The notes: generated by a model from the letters alone, not told the origin. DNA of 64,000 bases from Dugong dugon (GCA_030035585.1 CM057476.1:25280501-25344500), one strand, 5' to 3'. Shown: positions 1 through 17,958, numbered from the stretch's first letter. A program made the numbers and translations.

Positions 1-3229
<3,229 letters not shown>

Positions 3230-6200
3230 TAATTCCCAATTTGAACGTCCCCCCCCCCCCCGCAGGTGCTGCCAGGTAGATCAGGCAGTAAGAACTTATA
3301 TGGTAGCACAGCGGGGCGGGGAGGGGGGCGGTCATTGCAGAGCTTTACACCGGTGTTCCCCCCTCTCTCCCCAGAGTTTTAGCTGAGTTGCCTGGTGCTG
3401 CGCAGCTCTCAGAAAACTAGGCCCCTTCCATTATACACACTCAGAACACCCCCCCCCCCAACCTTCAATCCACTGCCGCTTTTTAGTTGTGTGTTCCCCT
3501 TCCTGCCAGGCACACCTGGGAAGTTGTGTTACCCCTCCTCCATTCCTAGTTAGCCAGCCCTCAGCTTGAGTTCTCCTAGGTGCTGAATGTCTTTAGAAAA
3601 AAAGTTACCAGCTCAGTGTCAGCAGCATCACTCAGAGGCGACGCCTAATTTGACATTTGTTCCTAATGAATAGCTGTTTTGTCTCTTCTTAACTATTAGA
3701 GTTTCATTGAAAAACTAGAGACCTGTCGGGGTTGTAGGAGGCAGCCAGCCTTTTCCGGTGCGTCTCCAGGACATTGAGGGAGGGGGTGATGGGACTGGGC
3801 GGGGTCTGCTTAACAAAGTCCAGACCATGCAGCCAGGGCATCATTTGTGTACAGGGATATGGATACATATTCTTAAGACACAAAGGACCCACGTTTGTCA
3901 ATATCTCTCGCTTGGCTTTGGTGACAGATGTCCAGTCCCAGCCCTCGTTTGCATTCTAAGCACCCTGGAGGCCTTTCAGGTGGGAGGGGTGCGGGTGAGT
4001 TAGTAAATGGACCGCCATTCCAGTTAAAGTGATAACAGTTCTTTTTAACCTAAAGATATCGAAGGCTGCCATAGATTTCTGTTTTCACTTAATGGGGCTT
4101 TTTAAAATAATAATAATAATAATAATAAAACCCAGTTAATGTCTTCTTAAAATTAGGTAACATTTCCCTCTTTCCTGCCTTTTCCTTTTAAACCAGAGCT
4201 GAATGCCCTCAGTTTCACTAGGCAGAATTCACTAGGAGCCCCCGGCTGGCGATTTAACCCTGGCTTTTAAGAAATGAGTCCCCCGATTCTTGCCCTCTCT
4301 TATAGTTCTTCTCTCCTCTGCCTTCATTTTCCTAGCCCTCCCCACGTCCCGCCATCTCTTGACCCTGGATTTAAGGTGAGAGTAGGTTTTAGGAGAATGT
4401 GATGGGGATGGGGGAGGGGGTGGGGGCGGGGAGGAAGGAGGAGGGAGAGGAGGCGTGGGGCAGGAGTTGGGTGGCTCAGAACTAGGGGCTTTCAGGCGCC
4501 TTGTCCTTCCCCGGTTGCATTCCCGCTTAGGTTTTCTAATTCATGAATGTGGCCCGCTGCTTTTTTCTCTTTGTTCGTGGTTACTGCTCAGCCCGGGACG
4601 CTCTCTCTCGTTTGAAGCTGGGTGTTTAGCATGCACAGCAGACACCCAGGCCAGCATCAGCATTCTCCAAGCTTCTCCCAGGCAAGGCCATAAATTGGTT
4701 AGTTTGGGACCCTCAGCTTCTTCTCCTTTTTCCCCCCTCCTTTTTAAAATGGACTTGGACACAGCATGCTACTTGCCTGGCCCCCGTTCTCTTTTATTTT
4801 CTTGTACACAACATCTCGATCCCACCCGATCAATAGCTGGTTAGCACAAATCTCAGCCCCTGTCACTTCTACCTGGCTTGGCCTGGCTGCCCCTCTCCCT
4901 TTCTTCTTTCTGACCCTCCCTCCCCCAAATAATTAAGAATATATTGGCCTGAATGGAGTGAGAAAAGTTAAAAACAAACCAACCAACCCGATTTAGGAAG
5001 TGAATAAAGAAACGCCAGTAGAGCTTGCATGCGAGTCTTTTGAAGGGCCTTCATAGACTAGGTGGAGTGATACAGGGTGGTGTTTATTTAATGGGATTTT
5101 TTTAAAGATGTCTGTCCACCCCTTTACCAGTCCAGCTCATCTTCTTTTACTGGGAAAAGAAAAAAAATGAAAAGAAAGACACAGGCTGTGAATGAAGAAA
5201 CGTCATTAAAGAAATGTTTTGTTCTGTTTGTTTTATTATCACAGTTGGATAATCGAAAATAATTTTGGGAGCAGATGCTGGCCACTTTAGGGTTGATTTC
5301 CCCTGCAAGCTAAACGCACTGGGGAGGCCAGGACTTCCTTCAGGGAAGGGTGGAGGGGCTGGCCACCTTATAAGCATTGGCAGGGACACCCACTTGACCT
5401 CCTTTGTTTTCTGTTCTGTGATGTGGGAAGGACGGTTTCCTAGATAAAGCCCCGAATTGAGGTCACTCACAGACGCTGCAGCCCCGTGGCTGCTAGTTAA
5501 GGCTTTATAAGATATCCGCATCCGACGCCTGCTCCCTCACTGGTAGTAAATAAGGATGATTAAACTTTTCATTATGATAACACCCTGCAGTTCCATCTGC
5601 ACACATTGTATAAATAGGTACACAGAGCCTTCTACCAGCCCCCTGGCTGAAAATCAGAGTCAAGTGTACCACTTCGAAATAGAGTTGAAAGATTTTTTTC
5701 CTGTAAAACAGTCTACTTTTCCTTAAACAGACGCACACGGTCCCATTAGCTAGAATATACCTTCTCTAGGTTCCAGCCCCAGCAAGCACTTTTTTTCACA
5801 ACCTCCCTCCCCACTTTCAGGCACAGCCCGTTTGGGTAATAATGTTTTATTTTGTCACGCCGTAAAACATGCCAATACTAATGTGATTAAATATTAACAC
5901 CGTTTCTGAAATTCTTTGCTCCGATGACAAAATACTAGTCGGTATTTAACAAAATGATCCGTGCTCCGACTGGAGGGAAGGGATAAGTCTTCAGAACTGC
6001 AGGAGGCACGTAGCCACTGGAACGTGCCCCGATTGTCTTATGGGCTTTACATGTCCTTTGCAGGGGAGGGAACTCGCCTGGCAAGTTGCATCCCGGCAAA
6101 GTCCAGGCCAGAGTCACATGTGATGACGGTTTTTGACCAGGAAAGGAGCCTCTCCAAATTCTGTGTTCCCTGACTTCTTAACCCAGCCCAACCAAACAGC

Positions 6201-9200
6201 TTTTATATAATGAAACTCTACATCTAATCAGGGGGCTCTGTTTGCACAAAGTTGGGGTAGCGGAAGGATGAGGTTGTGGGGAAAGAAAAAAAAAAAAAGA
6301 AACAGCCTGAGTTTCGGCCTATTCAGGCATCTATTAAATCAGTAGTGATTACATAAATTTAAAAATAATTTGGAAAGTCGGCCACCTATCTTTGTAATAG
6401 ATGTGTGCCTATGGAGGAATTTCAAGACAGCTAGAGAAGGAGAAATAATGATAATTCTAGATAATGGATATTAAGTCTGGAAGAGTGTTTTTACCCCTCT
6501 CCGGCCCCTTACAGTTTCCCAAACTGGAATTAACCTCATTCTGTAGTAAGTTTATCCTTGCCAAACTTCCTTTCTATGGGTTGCTCTCAATCTTGAAATC
6601 CGGTGCAGTCTAGAAATGCTTTTTTATACACACTGACATGGAATTAGGTCTCGGTATACGCTCTGCCTGCAATCCTGCCCTTTTTGGAAGTATGATATTT
6701 TTACAGTGATGAGGGTGAAATTTTTGGAATTTCATGCTTCTCACAGCATTCCAGTCAGAACAGAATATGCAGGGCTGAGAAATACTAGGCAGGCAGGACT
6801 TGAACCTTGCATTTCTTTACATACGGGGCTGGCTGGAGGGTAGCGGGCTGGTCCTAGCCGCAGAGCAAAGCACTGATTTTCTGGGTTGTCTTTCCCCTCC
6901 TCCCTATGCCGTGAAGAGAATTTTCCAGTCTCCCTCACATTTGTTTTGGGAAGGCAAGGATCCTTGCAGTCCTGTTTCCCGGAGAAATCGCCCAGCGCGG
7001 GATGCATGCCTGCTTGTGACTTTTGCGCCTGCCTCCGGAAGATGTAACCCAAAACTTCGCAGGTGTTAATCAGGGGTAATGTAAACAGATAGGGCCCCTT
7101 TGTGCAGCTGACATTCGGGCCTGCCTGCTCCCTGGCAAGTCCAGGACATACAACTACTGTTCTTTGGTGCTTGTTTAATATTTCATGGCTGTAATAAACC
7201 TGTCTTCTTTGCCTGCCCCTCCACATAAAACCCCAACCTAGCACACATCTGCAATTATACATTTCTACTAAATATTAATAAAGGACAAGGGTGTTTTAAG
7301 GGGCCGCAGCTTAGCGGTGTTGAACTTGTAATGGTTTCTGCCACTGGATTTTTCTGGCTGTTTTGATTTTAAATAGCCATTGCCTACTAAAGTATAATGT
7401 GTGCTTCTATACGCCTATCTATAAGTATATACATTGTTTTAGATGAAAGGGCTTTCCTCGAGGATAGCTTTCTTTAATATAAATTCATTTAGATTTCTGG
7501 TAAGGCCCTTCAGCCAAAGTAAGAGACTATTGAAATGTACTCTATTTTATGGCGTTTTCTAGGAAAGCAGTGAAGGCTGGTTAATCTAATTTCTCTTTCT
7601 AGCAATGCAGTTCTATGATTCCTGATATGATTTTGTTTGCCTGGCAGAAGTATTTACATTTCCACCAAGAATCTTAATAGGTACCGAAAATACGGCTTGC
7701 CCTCGCCAAGAAGTTACTTGATACCCTCTGCTCTTATAAAATACACACCTTTAATAAACAGTCTGAGAGGCCTTGGTGAAATTAGAGGAGGGAATTCTCC
7801 CCACTGTTCAAGGGCCGACTTGAATGTATAGTCAGGTTTTCACAGGATCTCCTAAACTCCCTCCATGCTGGGAAATGTAGTAAAAATCCCTTGTGACCCG
7901 TTTCACTCCATTCCGGTGACAATAACACAGGATCGTGGTCTTTGCGCAGGGAGCGATCTTCTTTGCTGAAAGCATTTGGGGAAATAAATTCCCCTAGTAA
8001 GGAGTACTGTATTTACTTCTGTCTGGTTAATTTTAGAGATTAAAAGGCTGCAGCTTTATGTAATAGGATCAAATGTCCGGGGAGTGTGAGGGCAGGCAGG
8101 GTGCCCAAGTGCATCCCAACAGAAAGACACCAAACTCCCTTGGGTCAGAGGGGACTTGGGTTTATTGGGGCCCCTATAACCAGTGGGTGCAACTTTTGTC
8201 CTTCCATCGCTGCCCCTCTTCCTTGTTCCCCCCAATTCTTTAGTGTAGAGGAGCCGAAATCACCCACCTTCATCATTTTGAGTCAAGTCAGGATTTTGCC
8301 TTGCCGTGGATGTGTTTGTTTGAAGACGGTGTCTATTTTTAGGTGCGTCTTGGGTGGACAGATTTGAGTGTGGGATTTGATTGCTTGTGGCGGAGATGTT
8401 GATATATTCAGGAGTGTGTGATTGAGAAGAGAGCCATTTGGGGGACATTTGTGAAGTTTCCTAGCCTTTTCACGTATACTGCAGCGAAACGAAGTGGCCT
8501 GGGGGCCGGCTTGCAAGAGGATGGTGGGGTGGGTGTCAGGTCTCAGCGTGTCACTGCAGTGGGGGAAAGTAGGGCCCCATGCAATTCAGCATGTGACAGC
8601 CCCCCTCATGCCCCCTCGCCCAACCCCAGCACATGCACATAAACATATGCATGGCCCAGAGTATTTCCACCAAATAATCAAGTTACTCCTATAGTTTACC
8701 TTTAATCTGCTTTCTGTAGGCGAGTGGGGAGGGAGCTAAACCTTCAGTCTCAGTGGCCTTAGCTGACAAGTTTTGATTTTGTAAGGGGCTGAGTGATCTC
8801 AAGTCCTAAAAATAGAGGGAGGATTTTGAAGATCCTAATTACAAAATCTCGGCCTCCCGGGCCTCCTAGGCTGTGGGTGACTTTGATTTGGAGTATTGAA
8901 GTAGCAGACGTGCGTCCCCCCGCTTGCTGGATTTTGTGCGTGAGCGCGCGTAGAGGTATCTTTCTGGCTGAGTTCAGCTGAGACCAGCTTTGAGCCAGGA
9001 GCGGAATCTTTGAATAAGCCTTTCCCTTCAGCCCCCAGTTGTGAGCAGTGGACGCTGCTTCTCATTTATGGAAAAACCCACTCCTCTATTGTAATCTTGC
9101 GGTACAAACGACGTGGAGGAGACGCCGCTGGGCTTTCAAATTAGTCACGGCCGCCCTGCCTGCATGGACCCTCTGTGTCCTGTTGCACAACAGCTCAGCT

Positions 9201-12200
9201 GGCAGTCCCCAAACCAGTGCCACTCGGGCCCTAAGAAGCTGGGAACAGGACTCGAGGGGAAGAGATGGTCCTGGAACCCTGTCGCATTTCACTCCATGGA
9301 TCACCCAGCGCTGAGGCGGCCCGGATCATTCCCTGCCATCTTCTGCCAATAGGCCAACATGCCAACTCACACCTATAGAGGCCATGCTGGTGGCCTCACA
9401 CTGGGATCCGTTATTCTGTGGGATGTTGGTGAGAAGATGCCTGCCTGGTGGATGTGGCTTCAGAGGGGAAAAAAACCCAAACTTATTTTGTGACCAGGAT
9501 GGATAGAAAAGCAGAGTTAAGTTTAATCTACTGCAGTGGGGAGGGATGTTTGAAAGACATTGTTCTCTTGGGGTGTAATTATTATGGGGTGCTGCGGCAG
9601 CCCACTTTGTTTACTGGCCTGTGTTTTAATCAGCCAGCCTCAGAGGTTCGGGAAGCAGGTGAGGGAGTCTGCTCCCAACATGGTTGTTTCCAGAAAAGGC
9701 ACGGGGGAGAAACTGTTGCTACAGGTCTCTTAGCCTCTTAAAATCTAAGGGGGCTATTTCAGGTACCTGATAGTTGTGAGTTGGGGCCCTGACAAAGCCA
9801 CATTGGACTGGCCTTCCCAGATCCCTACTGATCTGTGCCAGCATCCCAAAATCTTGTGCTCTCTCTTGGCTGAGAAAGCTTGCTTTCTTGCGAAGCTTAG
9901 ATCAGAGAGAAAACTTTAGACTGGTTATGTGAGTATCCTTTCATGGTTTATACATCATTGTACGGACCCCAATGCCCTTTAAACATAAGGCAATTGAATT
10001 TAACAGTTTGGAGGTCTTAGCACACTCATGGTAACAGGCTGGCTCTCTCTGAATGTCCCAGAAGGAATATTTTACATGGCAGGGGCTTGTTCAATACAGG
10101 AGAAAAACCCAGTAAACACTCCAGTACAAACTCGCATTATTGGAGAGGTAGCAGGGTTTTCGATCTTTAAAGCTCAGGGTTCCAGAGAGCTCAGGTTGCC
10201 CCCCTTCCTCAAAATCTCCATCTTATAGCCTGTTCTTGACCTTTCTGTGGAAAATCTTGGTCTCCTCCCAAAACATTTTGCCTTGAGGTTCCTGTTCTTC
10301 CAGTGGCCTCTGACTTTCTGGGTGTGGTCTGACTTATCTGTGTGGGCTATGGTTTGAGTGAAGGGGGCTGTGTTGGAAAATGGTTTAGGGAAACAGCAAG
10401 ACTCATTGGTAAAGGCATATTTGGGTTCCATCACTGTTGGGAAGTTGGGTGCTTTGAAGACACCCGGAAGGGAAGCAGGTTCCAATAGACTGCCTTTGTT
10501 GTGCGTTTGGAGGACACGTGAACTGACTTTGGTGCAAAGGCACATCTACAGCCTGATTTCCACTCTACTCGCTCTCCCAGCACCCTGTCTTGTGAGAACT
10601 AGGTGGCGTGCAGATGCCTTCAATCCTGAGGATTTAAAAATCCATTTTTCCTTCTTGTTACTGATAATAATTTTGAAGAGTATTTGGCTACAAGGGTTTC
10701 ATTTGATCTTAAAGCTGGGGACAAAAATTTCACCAGAACAACCCAGTCTCTGGGGTTTTTCTGATGCTGCTGGCTTTTGTGTGTATCACTGGACACATCC
10801 GTCTGCCCCAAAGTTGAAGGTAATCGGGCACTTCGTCTGGTTCTGCTGGTTGTATTTGGGAGATCAGGGAATGTGAGGTGACAGTAAATGAAGTGAACTC
10901 CTCCATACACGCACATGTGCCCACGTGCACATGCACACATGTGCACGCACACACATACACTGCTAGCTTCTCGTCCGGGGCAGGATGAGGTGTCAAAAAG
11001 ATATGACCCTTTTCAGTTATTGTGGAGTTTTCAGATGCCCTTGGATCTTGGAACAAGAGCATTGTCAAATGATTGGCAATGACCACCGGGAATAAAATAC
11101 TTCTGAGGGACCATCTTGCCATCAGAGAGGGGTAGGGGGTAGCCGGCAGAAAACCTAGCCTGCTTTTTGAAATCCCGGAAGCCCCGGCTTTTCTAGAAAG
11201 CAAGGGTTGGCTGAGGATTTTCGGAGAAGTCAGTGTGTTCTCCCCTATCTGCGTGGACTGTTTGAAAAAGTCCTTGAAAATTTAAGGGCCCGACTCCTGA
11301 TGTGAGCATCCTGCCCTCCTTTCCTACAAGCTGGAAGGCAGGGAGAGAAACACTCCCAGTGAGGAAGACTGGATGGAGATTGGGTTGCGGTTTATTTTCT
11401 CGGAGGAGGGGAGGTAAGGGGCTGGATGGAGAGCCAGGGAGAGGTGCGTTCATATGAGTTGAAATGTTATTTACTGACTCTTGGAGTTACGGAGTGGAAA
11501 ATAATTTATAAATGTAGAAGTCGTTTATAACAACACCTCCAGGACAAAGCTGGGGGTGAGTGAATTGCTTAGGGGTGGGTGTCGGCCATCATCAAGGACA
11601 GAAAGTTCTTGGCTGTGCTTTTCCTGCTGGGCCTGGGCCTCCCTGATGACCACAGATGTATGGAAGAAATATACATGGAGGACCCAGCCTGCGACCGGAT
11701 GACGGCATCGAGGGGCTGTTTCTGTTTAGTTAGTGGCCAACACAGGGCGTGAAGACGCAGACTGGGACTGGGTGGGTCGAGGCTGGGTAACATGCCTGTG
11801 ACCAACTTCTTCTGCAGAGGCCCTGACCCCAAGCGCCTCTTTCCAGACAAGAGGGATGCTAGAGGTGGGAAAAAGGAGTGGCTGTTCCCCTGGTGACCCT
11901 GCAAGGTAGCCGCTGAGGACTCCTTCCCAGCCCCTAGCCCCTTGTGGGATAATCTCAGCTTTTATAGACGTTGCAGGCAGGCCCCACTGCCTGGAAACGC
12001 CAGCGTGCCTCGCAATGGCCTCCCACACAGTATAGGATTTTTTTCCCGTTTTTCTGAATGGTAGGCAAAAAGAGAACGAAAGTAAATGACCAATTAGCAA
12101 GAGGAAGATTCCCTGGACTCCAGAGAAACCAAGTGTGGAAAGGAGCTGGTGAAATTAGTCTCTTCTTTCCTCCCCATCAGGAGCCCTTAATGCTTCTGTA

Positions 12201-12692
12201 GTGAGGCTTAATTGGCTAAAAACAAATGGACCATTTTCATCTCCTGCAATGGAACTTTTGGTGGTTGTTTAGTATTTGACGGAAAGGAGGCTATGGACCA
12301 AAATTTGGCTTTTTTAAACAGGAACAATTTCACGATCCTTACACCGTGACTATTTCTAAACTGTCTGGGCATAAAGCTTTGGATGCCTTTTGCTGGTTTC
12401 TGCTCTCGTGTGTGCGCACAGGCTCACACGCACACACAGGCCTGAGAAGAAATGAAAAGTAATTTTCTTTTCTCCCCAAGAAGAAGTTCATACAAACTTT
12501 TGGCCTCTTTCAGTTTTAAATAGAAGTTTATTGATCTCAGTGGGGTCAAATTTGCCGGATTTGTAATCCTGTTAGACCCCTGAGAGAGACAGGATTAATT
12601 TACTTGTATGTTTCACTATTTTGGGTCAGTTTAGTTAATAAGCATTTATTTGGTGCTCAGTGCGTATGAAGCATTTTGCTTGGGTTAGGATT

Positions 12693-12696
12693 TTGC

Positions 12697-12727
<31 letters not shown>

Positions 12728-12750
12728 CGCGCGCGCGAGCGTGTGTGTGC
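12693..12750. repeat. (TG)n-(CG)n alternating purine-pyrimidine tract
   Basis: About 26 bases of GT repeat run directly into about 18 bases of GC repeat and then back to GTGTGTG. Such sequence is a strong Z-DNA former in general knowledge. Confidence 0.95.
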
Positions 12751-14422
12751 CCTCATGGGCCTGCTTGCTGGCACTGAATGAAGGCCCCAGGCGCGGTTCC
12801 CACCACCTTCCCAGGACAGAAAGAGACGTTGAGTGGTGCCTCCAGCCATCATTTGTCCCGGAGAAAGGAGAAAAAGTCCGCTCGTTTAGCACAACCAGCC
12901 TCCCAGAACCTCGGCAATGGCCAGAGAACATGGGCTTCCTCCTGGAGCCTTCCTTTTGGACCCCTGAAAGCTTCCGAGCGTTAATTCTCAGCTGCCTGGG
13001 AGCTGAGTGCTGACATGGGGAAGCGGTCTCGTCACACCAGTGGAGAGTGGAGAGTTGGGAATCTTAAACCTCTTTCGAGCACCTTCCATTCCACCGTCTT
13101 GACAAATGGTGGTGGTGGGGATGGCAGGAGGCAGGAGGAGTTCTAACTTTTAGAGAAATGCATGGTTTGACTTCCATAGAAGGAAGAAAAAAGTATGTGT
13201 AAGCCTTGAAAGCAGGGAAAAGGAACAACAAAGCAAAGCAGCCCTCAGCCTTGGCCTTTCCTAGCACCAAGTCTCAAAAGGGGAGTGCATGTCATTTTGA
13301 CGGCTCAGGCTCTTCAGCCTGGCTTCTCCCGTGCCCCCTTCTTCCTCTCTGACCTCCCCACAGCCTTCTTGTCTCTTCTTCCAGACCATGGGTTAAAATT
13401 CCACTTTATTTATTTTAAAATCCAGGGTTTGGCCCTAACAGCTTTAGAGCAAACGGTTTCCTTGGCACCCCCACCCCCTATTTGCTTGATTCCTTTTGCA
13501 CATCGATCTCTATGAGCGAGGGCCTGGGTATTTTCGGTGCTGAGCCAGCCTGAGACGCACTTGAGGCACTGAGGAAACAGGCATTTGGAGAGATGAGGAT
13601 ACAATTTCTTTTTTTATGTGGGCCCGTTAAAGTCTAATGGATATTGGTGTCTGGCCTTAAATTTGGAGAGGGTCTTTATCTAACCCTTAAAACCAAAGTC
13701 GTTTCCGGTAATTACGACACCCCAGGCCAGGCCACTAAATCTTATAGAGAAGGACCGTGGCGGAGGGGAGTTGGAAGGGGGCACACCTGCTACCTATATC
13801 AGCTATAATTATGACATTTCTGGACTTCTGGTTTTAAAGGAAGAATTTATGAGTCGGTCACGCCGGAAGAGAGCGGCCCGCGTCGTTCCGGCTCTGGGCA
13901 GAGAAATCGTAAGAGCCCCCACGCTTGGTGCACAACACAGTCCCTGCATTTCTTTAATGAATTAATTTAGCTCCCCGACATTTGGTATTAAGTAAGTGGT
14001 TATTTTGGGAATATAAGAGAGAAAGAGCTGGAGGACTTTTTTAAAAAACTTTTTAGAAAAAAGAAGTACTGCGTTTTGAAGTTCGCGACGCGTCAGCGTC
14101 CAGGCTTCAGTTGTTGTGGGGGAGGACGCGCTTGGTGCGACGTGGCAGAACGTGGCTGAGCCGCCCGCCCCATCCCAAACTGTGTTTTTGCTTCTCCATG
14201 GAGGGTTTTTCCGTTGTTAAAGACAGTGGAGGCCACAACACCCCAACTCCATGCCTTTTTGTTTGGGAGTATTGTTTAGATTACTCTCGCTTTTCAAATG
14301 GAGAGAAACTCGGTTTAATGGGAAAATAGCGGTATTACTAGCTTGGTGTGTTTGCTTTAGCGTTTAAAAATAGTTTGTTTTCATATCCCGAATTTTATTC
14401 TTTCCTTGTTTGATGGAAACCA

Positions 14423-14425
14423 GTG

Positions 14426-14457
<32 letters not shown>

Positions 14458-14475
14458 AGAAAGAGAGAGAGAGAT
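14423..14475. repeat. (TG)n followed by (GA)n microsatellite
   Basis: GTGTGTGTGCGTGTGT... continues to 14457 and is followed directly by gagaaagagagagagagat. Confidence 0.95.
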
Positions 14476-15839
14476 ACTAACACACGTATCTCTATACATG
14501 CAGGCAGTTAGATGGTTGCAACTACGCAACCCAAAAACAGTTGCCGTTTTACAGCTGGCTAAAGGGACCCAGAGCATTTGCTTCTAACTGAAACCATCTT
14601 GTCCCTTCCTCCCAGATCAGCACACCGCTTCCAACCCCCTCCACCCCCACCCCGCTAGCCTCCCTCAGCAATATTTATTTCTTCCTTAAAAAAGGAATGC
14701 TGGGCCTGTTTGCTGAGGTCCCTGTTGGAATAGATTTTCAGGGGTTATGTATTAAATGTGTTTGAGGGCGATTTCAACCCTCAGCCTGGTCGTCCCAGTA
14801 CTAGTGGTAGCAGGGCCTATTACAGAGAGGCAAAGAATATTGTAAATGGCTTATGCAGAAAAACCATTTAGATAAAAATGCAATTTTCCCTTCCGCATAG
14901 AGTGCTAAGAATTAATAGCACATTCTTTCTAAATGGGTATTTTTATATTATATATTCCCCCTAATGAAATTCTTTTCCCAAACAGGAGCATGTTTCATTT
15001 TAAACTTTAGAGTAAAATTGATCTGTTTTTAAGCCAACAAAACTGGTATCCCAGTTTTCAGCAGGACCCTTCCATCCCTGCTCTGTGTCCAAGACTTTTG
15101 ATATTAGATTGTGCAGAGGACAGTAAATGGCCGTTCTGTTACTAAACTGTTCATGTTAAGGCCTAAAATCGAGAAGGGGGGCTGGGTTTGCCCACGTTTT
15201 GGTTTTTCCTTCCTCCTTTCTGGGGTGGTTTTGGGGTGTTCTGTGGTTTCAACAAATAGATAAGCTGGTCCTGAAATTGGAGTTGTTTGTGCGTGGCCCT
15301 GGCTGGGCCTGGTGGGGAGGATTGTCCCAGAGAATTTCCCACAGTCCTCTTGGTATGTCCGTCTCTCCGTGGCCCCTGCACTGCTGCAGGGAGACCCAGG
15401 TACCCACTACCCTTTACATGATGGCTGGGGAAGGGGTTACTTTCAGCCCCTGAGCACCCACTGAGGGGTGGCCCCATGGGCTGGCTCTCTGCCAGAACAT
15501 AAGAGGTCATTTTAGGGGGAGTGGAAATTCTGAACTTCTGAGAAGGCTGACTTTGTGCCTGCCAGCAGAAGCTAGTGGAGGAAGATTGTGGAAAGACTTT
15601 GAGAGCTTGTTGCTCTGGCTGCCATGGGCCAGTGTCTGCTGACCCAGTGTTCCCTGCCTGGGTGTCTGGACATGGAGATATCTGGGAGACTTGCATCGGC
15701 AACTTAGGTGTTCATACGTGAGAGCAGTTAAATCTACAGTGTTGCAGCACACCAACATCCTGAAACACAAGCTGTAGTGTTCATATCAGGGTAGCACTAA
15801 AGCGAAAGTTTAGGTAAAATTTTAGAACGAGGAAGACCT

Positions 15840-17711
15840 TCTTCCCTGTTTGTGCCTCCTCCCCATAACATTTTCTAGCTCAGGGAATTATGGCCCAGAG
15901 AGGGCAGGCAACTCAGACAAGGTCACACAGCACAGCCACAGAGCAGGGATTGAATTAAAGTGGGCCCTCAGCCTTGGCTTTCCCTTCCTGCCCTTTGAGC
16001 CCCTCGTGTGGGAGCTAGGATCTGATCTTACCTCGCTAAGGCTTGCACAGATCCAGAGTTAGGTCTTCCTTAACCCAGAAGTTTCTAGACCGTTTTGAAA
16101 GCACCATGACACAGATACCCTGATGAAAGCATCGGTTGCACCCCTTCCTCTTATGGAGGTGGGTGGAACCATGTTGTGCAAGAGACAATACTTGACCTTG
16201 GGGAAGCCACGGCAGCACCGTATCCCACGAGGCAGGTGGTCTGGGTTTCAAGCCTGGCCCTTTGCCTTTTAGGAGCTGTGTGACCTACAAGCCACCACAG
16301 CTGGCTTCCTCATCCATAAAACTTCAAAAAGGAAAAAGAATAATCCTTACCTCATAGAAGTATTGGGAGGACTAAATAGGAGAATACTAGCTAGCATCAT
16401 AATGACGTGGTTAAGAGCACAGGCTCTATAGCCAGACTACCTGGGTTCAAACACCAGCAACTCCATTTCCTCGCTGTGTGACCTTGGGCAGGTTACTTAA
16501 CTTCTCTGTGCCTCCATTTTCTCATTGATGAGAGAGGATAAAAATCGTTTCCACTTCATGAGGCTGAGAGGATCCAATGAGTTAATACATACATGAGTTA
16601 ATACTCAGAAGACTACCTGACACAGAGGAAGTGATTTGCCAGCATAACCTTCTGTTGACTGCCCACTGTATGTGAAGTGTTTCATATGTGGTGTGTTGAT
16701 GAATCTTTGAAGGCATGATGGTGTTGCTGCTATTATTTGCCCCACTTTAGGAATGAGGAAACTGACGCACGCAGAGGCTACGTCATGTGTCCTCAGTGAG
16801 AGAGTGGGGCAGGCTAGAGTGAAACAGTACTAGGCTGTGTGCCAGGCTCTTAGCATGGGGGCCTGGCACCAGGGACTTGCTCATGAATGTTTCAGTGTTG
16901 CAGAGCAGACCCCCTAAGTCTTAGGGTTGGGCCTCGGGGTGGGGGATGTGTGCAGACCCTCTGCTTGTTTGGGGCATTCAGGCCCTGCACGGATCTAGGT
17001 GGGCCTGTCTACCTAGTGTGGCCAGGCACAGTCAGGCATAGTCCGGCACGGGTCGCTGGTGGCGGGACAGCGGAGCTGAGGTATTTTTCTTCTGCCTGAC
17101 AGCTCTCCCTGCGTTCCGAAGGAACAGTTCCCTGATAGGCGTGAGTAATGGTCAGCCTTCTTGTTGAAGGAATTCATGAGATGAGCCGGTCCTTGGCCTC
17201 TGAGCACTTTGCCAGGAGCCTGCGCCAGCCATAAACAATCTGGGAGCTGGCAATAGAAAAATTAAACCCCTGTGTCTGGTGCCTCAGGTGGGGCCTCGGG
17301 AACCTGGCAGGCTTGGGCTGAGCAGCGGAGAGAGTATGAAAGCGAGTGAGCTTGAGAGCAAATGAGTGTCCCTGCCCCAGGTGAGAGAGGGAGGGTTCAG
17401 GAGTTTGGCAGGCCTGGGTTTGAATCCTGGCTCTGCCATTTGCATGCTGTGTGTGACCTTGGGCAGGTGGCTCACCTCTCTTGAGTGTTGCTGTCCTCAC
17501 CTGTAACACAGGTATAATCACTGTGTTCATCTTAGACGGTTGAGGGTCACTCTGCCTTGTGCCCTGGGGGCAGCAGGGAGCATTGGCTTTGGAGTCAGCC
17601 ACCAGGGATTCCATTCTCCGTGCCCACGTGGAACCCTCAACCAAGTCATGGCACTGCTCTGAGCCTCAGTGTTCTTGGCTGCAAAATGGGGAGAGTAACA
17701 CACCTCCCACA
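15840..17711. repeat. Cluster of MIR SINE fragments
   Basis: Several ancient MIR copies lie back to back: antisense at about 15865-15990, sense at 16236-16400, a long sense copy at 16405-16630 with the diagnostic 'gtgtgaccttgggcaggtta', antisense at 16640-16830, sense at 17385-17530 and sense at 17575-17700. The sense core 'tgtgaccttgggca' and the antisense 'gaggaaactgag' are the recognition words. Ends are approximate. Confidence 0.85.
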
Positions 17712-17958
17712 GGGCTCATTGTGGGGCTGATGTTGCCCACCAAGAGACATTTGGCAACGTCTGGAGACATTTTTTGTTATCATGACTTGGGGAGGGGTTG
17801 CTACTGGCAACTAGTAGCTAAAGGCCAGGGTTGCTCCTCAACATCCTACAATGCACAGAATGGCTTCCCACCACAAAGAATCCTACGATGCACAGCAGGG
17901 CCCTCACCACAAAGAATTCACCCAAATGTCAATAGGACCAAGATTGAGAAATCCTGAA
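17712..17958 (+). mobile_element. MER5A-type hAT-Charlie DNA transposon (non-autonomous)
   Basis: It contains 'gacatttggcaacgtctgga', 'ggttgctactggcaactagt' and 'catcctacaatgcacag', and ends 'caagattgagaaatcctg', matching the MER5A consensus. It has one internal partial duplication: 'cctacaatgcacag' is echoed by 'cctacgatgcacag' about 40 bases later. Confidence 0.9.
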
